Below are positions 7,753 to 9,193 of a DNA stretch of 9,193 nucleotides, in pieces. Made by a program: the position numbers and the translations under genes. Under the pieces are notes generated by a model. That model had not been told where the DNA came from. It made no database searches and saw nothing but the letters and a program-made list of their open reading frames with translations. The DNA comes from Chitinophagaceae bacterium UBA3961 (GTDB lineage Bacteria; Bacteroidota; Bacteroidia; Chitinophagales; Chitinophagaceae), in NCBI GenBank assembly GCA_002385265.1, contig DGDD01000063.1, forward strand, positions 1-9,193. The letters are read 5' to 3'. Within the stretch, counting starts at the first letter, position 1. Each line of letters starts with the position of its first letter.

Positions 7753-8337
7753 TTGTCATATTGTAACGAGGAACTGAAACATTTGCTCGACGGATGCCGC
7801 AAGAACAGTCGTTCACATGAGAGGTTGTTCTTTGACTGGCTGAAAGAGTTTGCAGCCAATGTTTGCTACAGGTACGCTTCAAGTAAAATTGAAGTGCAGG
7901 ATCTCGTATGCGACGGATTTGTAAAAGTATTTAAAAATCTTCACCTGTACAATGAGGATATTTATGGATATAGCGAAGCTGCGTTTAAAGGCTGGTTTAA
8001 AAAAGTGCTAATCAACAATTGTATCAATTATCGTAATAAGTTTCACCCCAAACTTGAATTTAGTGAAGCAAATGTGTTGCTGATGGCAGAAATAAGCGAC
8101 GATTCTGAATCTGTATTAGATGCAATGAGTTACAATGAAATATTAGAGACTGTTATGGAGTTACCGCCTGCATATAAAATGGTGTTCAACTTATTTGTGA
8201 TTGATGGGTACACACATGAGGAAGTAGCCGGCATCCTTGGCATAACTGAGGGTACATCCAAGTCAAATCTTTTTAAAGCCAAACACTGGTTACAAAAAGC
8301 ATTACAAAAAAAAATGAAACATAAAAGATATGTTTAA
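7753..8337 (+). CDS. ECF (sigma-70 family) RNA polymerase sigma factor, non-ATG start
   Basis: Extracytoplasmic-function sigma factor of 194 residues that would direct RNA polymerase to a small regulon when released from its anti-sigma partner. Region 2 spans about residues 10-95, with the DNA-melting/core-binding stretch VQDLVCDGFVKVFKNL at 48-63. Region 4 spans about 137-188, with the helix-turn-helix around YTHEEVAGILGITEGTSKS. A non-conserved linker (about 96-136) joins them, and regions 1 and 3 are absent, as in ECF factors. An in-frame TAG at 7750-7752 lies immediately upstream and the first in-frame ATG is deep in the linker, so initiation must use TTG 7753, CTG 7774 or TTG 7783. TTG 7753 gives the normal short N-terminus. 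The 3' end overlaps the next gene by 8 bases, indicating translational coupling with a probable anti-sigma factor. A 9-A run (8306-8314) lies near the end of the gene. Confidence 0.9.
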   Translation: MSYCNEELKHLLDGCRKNSRSHERLFFDWLKEFAANVCYRYASSKIEVQDLVCDGFVKVFKNLHLYNEDIYGYSEAAFKGWFKKVLINNCINYRNKFHPKLEFSEANVLLMAEISDDSESVLDAMSYNEILETVMELPPAYKMVFNLFVIDGYTHEEVAGILGITEGTSKSNLFKAKHWLQKALQKKMKHKRYV

Positions 8338-9193
8338 CCAAAATGATTTCTTTTTTGACAACAGAGTTCGTTTTGCTGTTGAAAGGCACACCGACCTGAG
8401 CTTTATTCCTGACTGGAGCAAGCTGGAAGAAAGACTTGATATTGAAATGCCGGTAAAGAAAAGGCGGAGAAAGTTTATTGTGTTCTGGTTTCTCTTTGCT
8501 GGTCTGCTTGCAGGTACGGCTTATTGGGGGTTCCATGGCAATTTTAATTCAAAGGAAAATTATGCTAATCAAACTCCAACAGATACAAAGCAAAATGTTA
8601 TTGCGCCTGCTGAAAATAGAGAGAACGAAAATGTAAAAATGCAAGACGTAAAAGTCATAAAAGACTATATTGATAATTCACCAAAAAATACAGAATCTAA
8701 AAGCAGAATCATATCGTCATTGTCCCAAACGCAGACAAGTTATACAACTCCTTCTCCTGAGAAAAAGAATACAAAGAATAGAACATCCCTTACTACCCCA
8801 TCAAAGGAGCAAGAAAATGAAGTTGGCGGGAATGCTAAAGCTTTCGATAAAAAAATCAGCAATGAGAAATTATCCGGGTCTGATATTGCTGTCGAAAACA
8901 AGTTAAATTTAGATACAGAAGGAATCAATGTTCCAGAAAAAACTACTTTACCAAACACTGAATTAGTAAAAGAAGAGGAAATTGCAGAAATTGAAAAGGA
9001 TACGGCAAGCATCATTACAAATAACCCAAAGCCAAACAGAGGGAAGCCAAATATTTCTCGTTTTTCATTCACAGCAATTGGCGGCATTAACATAAACAGT
9101 ATTCAGTTAAATAAACCGTCAAAGCCAGGATATGATTATGGGCTTTTGGTTGGTTACAGATTCTCCCCAAAAATAGAAATCAGGTCGGGGATA
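8330..9193 (+). CDS. Probable dual membrane-spanning anti-sigma factor (Dma-like), 3' partial
   Basis: Open frame from ATG 8330 to the window end, 288 residues with no stop. An in-frame TGA at 8315-8317 makes ATG 8330 the first start; it overlaps the sigma gene by 8 bases. Residues 1-48 form a short charged domain with DWSKLEERL, resembling the cytoplasmic N-termini of Bacteroidota proteins encoded beside ECF sigma factors. A basic cluster (KKRRRK, 43-48) precedes one hydrophobic helix (about 49-68), giving a cytoplasmic N-terminus by the positive-inside rule. Residues about 71-241 are a hydrophilic linker rich in Asn, Lys, Glu, Thr and Ser with no fold visible. From about 242 the sequence changes to alternating strands with glycines and aromatics (RFSFTAIGGINI, YGLLVGYRF), typical of the start of an outer-membrane beta-barrel. 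The architecture matches Dma1 of Bacteroides thetaiotaomicron, an anti-sigma factor spanning both membranes. The barrel and C-terminus are outside the window. The anti-sigma role is inferred from position and layout. Confidence 0.75.
   Translation, partial: MFNQNDFFFDNRVRFAVERHTDLSFIPDWSKLEERLDIEMPVKKRRRKFIVFWFLFAGLLAGTAYWGFHGNFNSKENYANQTPTDTKQNVIAPAENRENENVKMQDVKVIKDYIDNSPKNTESKSRIISSLSQTQTSYTTPSPEKKNTKNRTSLTTPSKEQENEVGGNAKAFDKKISNEKLSGSDIAVENKLNLDTEGINVPEKTTLPNTELVKEEEIAEIEKDTASIITNNPKPNRGKPNISRFSFTAIGGININSIQLNKPSKPGYDYGLLVGYRFSPKIEIRSGI

Noticed and set aside
8306..8314. A9 run near the sigma stop as a programmed frameshift or slippage site
   Set aside because: Shifting either way reaches a stop within a few codons and does not fuse the sigma factor to the next gene. 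The Dma-like gene has its own ATG.
8670..8906. Small + strand open frame of 78 codons
   Set aside because: It lies wholly inside the longer frame from 8330 in another phase and has no recognisable domain.
8740..9093. Long reverse-strand open frame opposite the anti-sigma-like gene
   Set aside because: Its Phe/Ser-rich translation is the antisense image of the Lys/Glu/Asn-rich linker, with no family resemblance. The + strand frame is continuous from 8330 and coupled to the sigma gene.
7558..9193. Sigma/anti-sigma pair as the direct regulator of the copper cluster
   Set aside because: It is downstream, probably in its own transcription unit, and no shared promoter motif could be recognised ahead of the copper genes. 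Adjacency alone is not enough.

Overview
The window reads as a Bacteroidota chromosome fragment, probably from the Chitinophagia/Sphingobacteriia side. The genus cannot be told from sequence alone. The evidence is an AT-rich genome with no purine-rich Shine-Dalgarno sequences, an ECF sigma factor with the Bacteroidota-style region 4, a candidate TTTG-N18-TAnnTTTG-like promoter, and a sigma-coupled protein with one inner-membrane helix and a C-terminal beta-barrel. All genes lie on the + strand. The first 12 bases are the shared 3' end of Illumina adapters, so the window starts at a contig end with untrimmed adapter.

Bases 14-769 hold the C-terminal three quarters of a fermentative D-lactate dehydrogenase (LdhA). 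Bases 804-6258 form a compact copper/silver detoxification cluster. It contains a TolC/CusC-like outer-membrane efflux protein, a Tat-exported three-domain multicopper oxidase with all copper ligands, and two CusB-like periplasmic adaptors that each carry an N-terminal heavy-metal-binding domain. One adaptor is anchored by a transmembrane helix and the other by a lipid. The oxidase and both adaptors carry Met-rich segments. No CusA-type RND pump and no copper-responsive regulator are present, so the pump must be elsewhere or lost. An MFS drug/proton antiporter of unknown substrate (6283-7557) follows 24 bases later and could be the last gene of the same transcript.

A 195-base non-coding gap (7558-7752) with a candidate promoter separates this from a second unit. 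That unit is an ECF sigma factor (7753-8337) with a non-ATG start. It overlaps by 8 bases a gene that runs off the window end (8330-9193). The 288 visible residues of that gene show a short cytoplasmic domain, one transmembrane helix, a disordered linker of about 170 residues, and the start of an outer-membrane beta-barrel. This is the architecture of the recently described dual membrane-spanning anti-sigma factors (Dma) of Bacteroides. It is the most interesting object in the window: a one-protein conduit that could report outer-membrane state directly to a cytoplasmic sigma factor.
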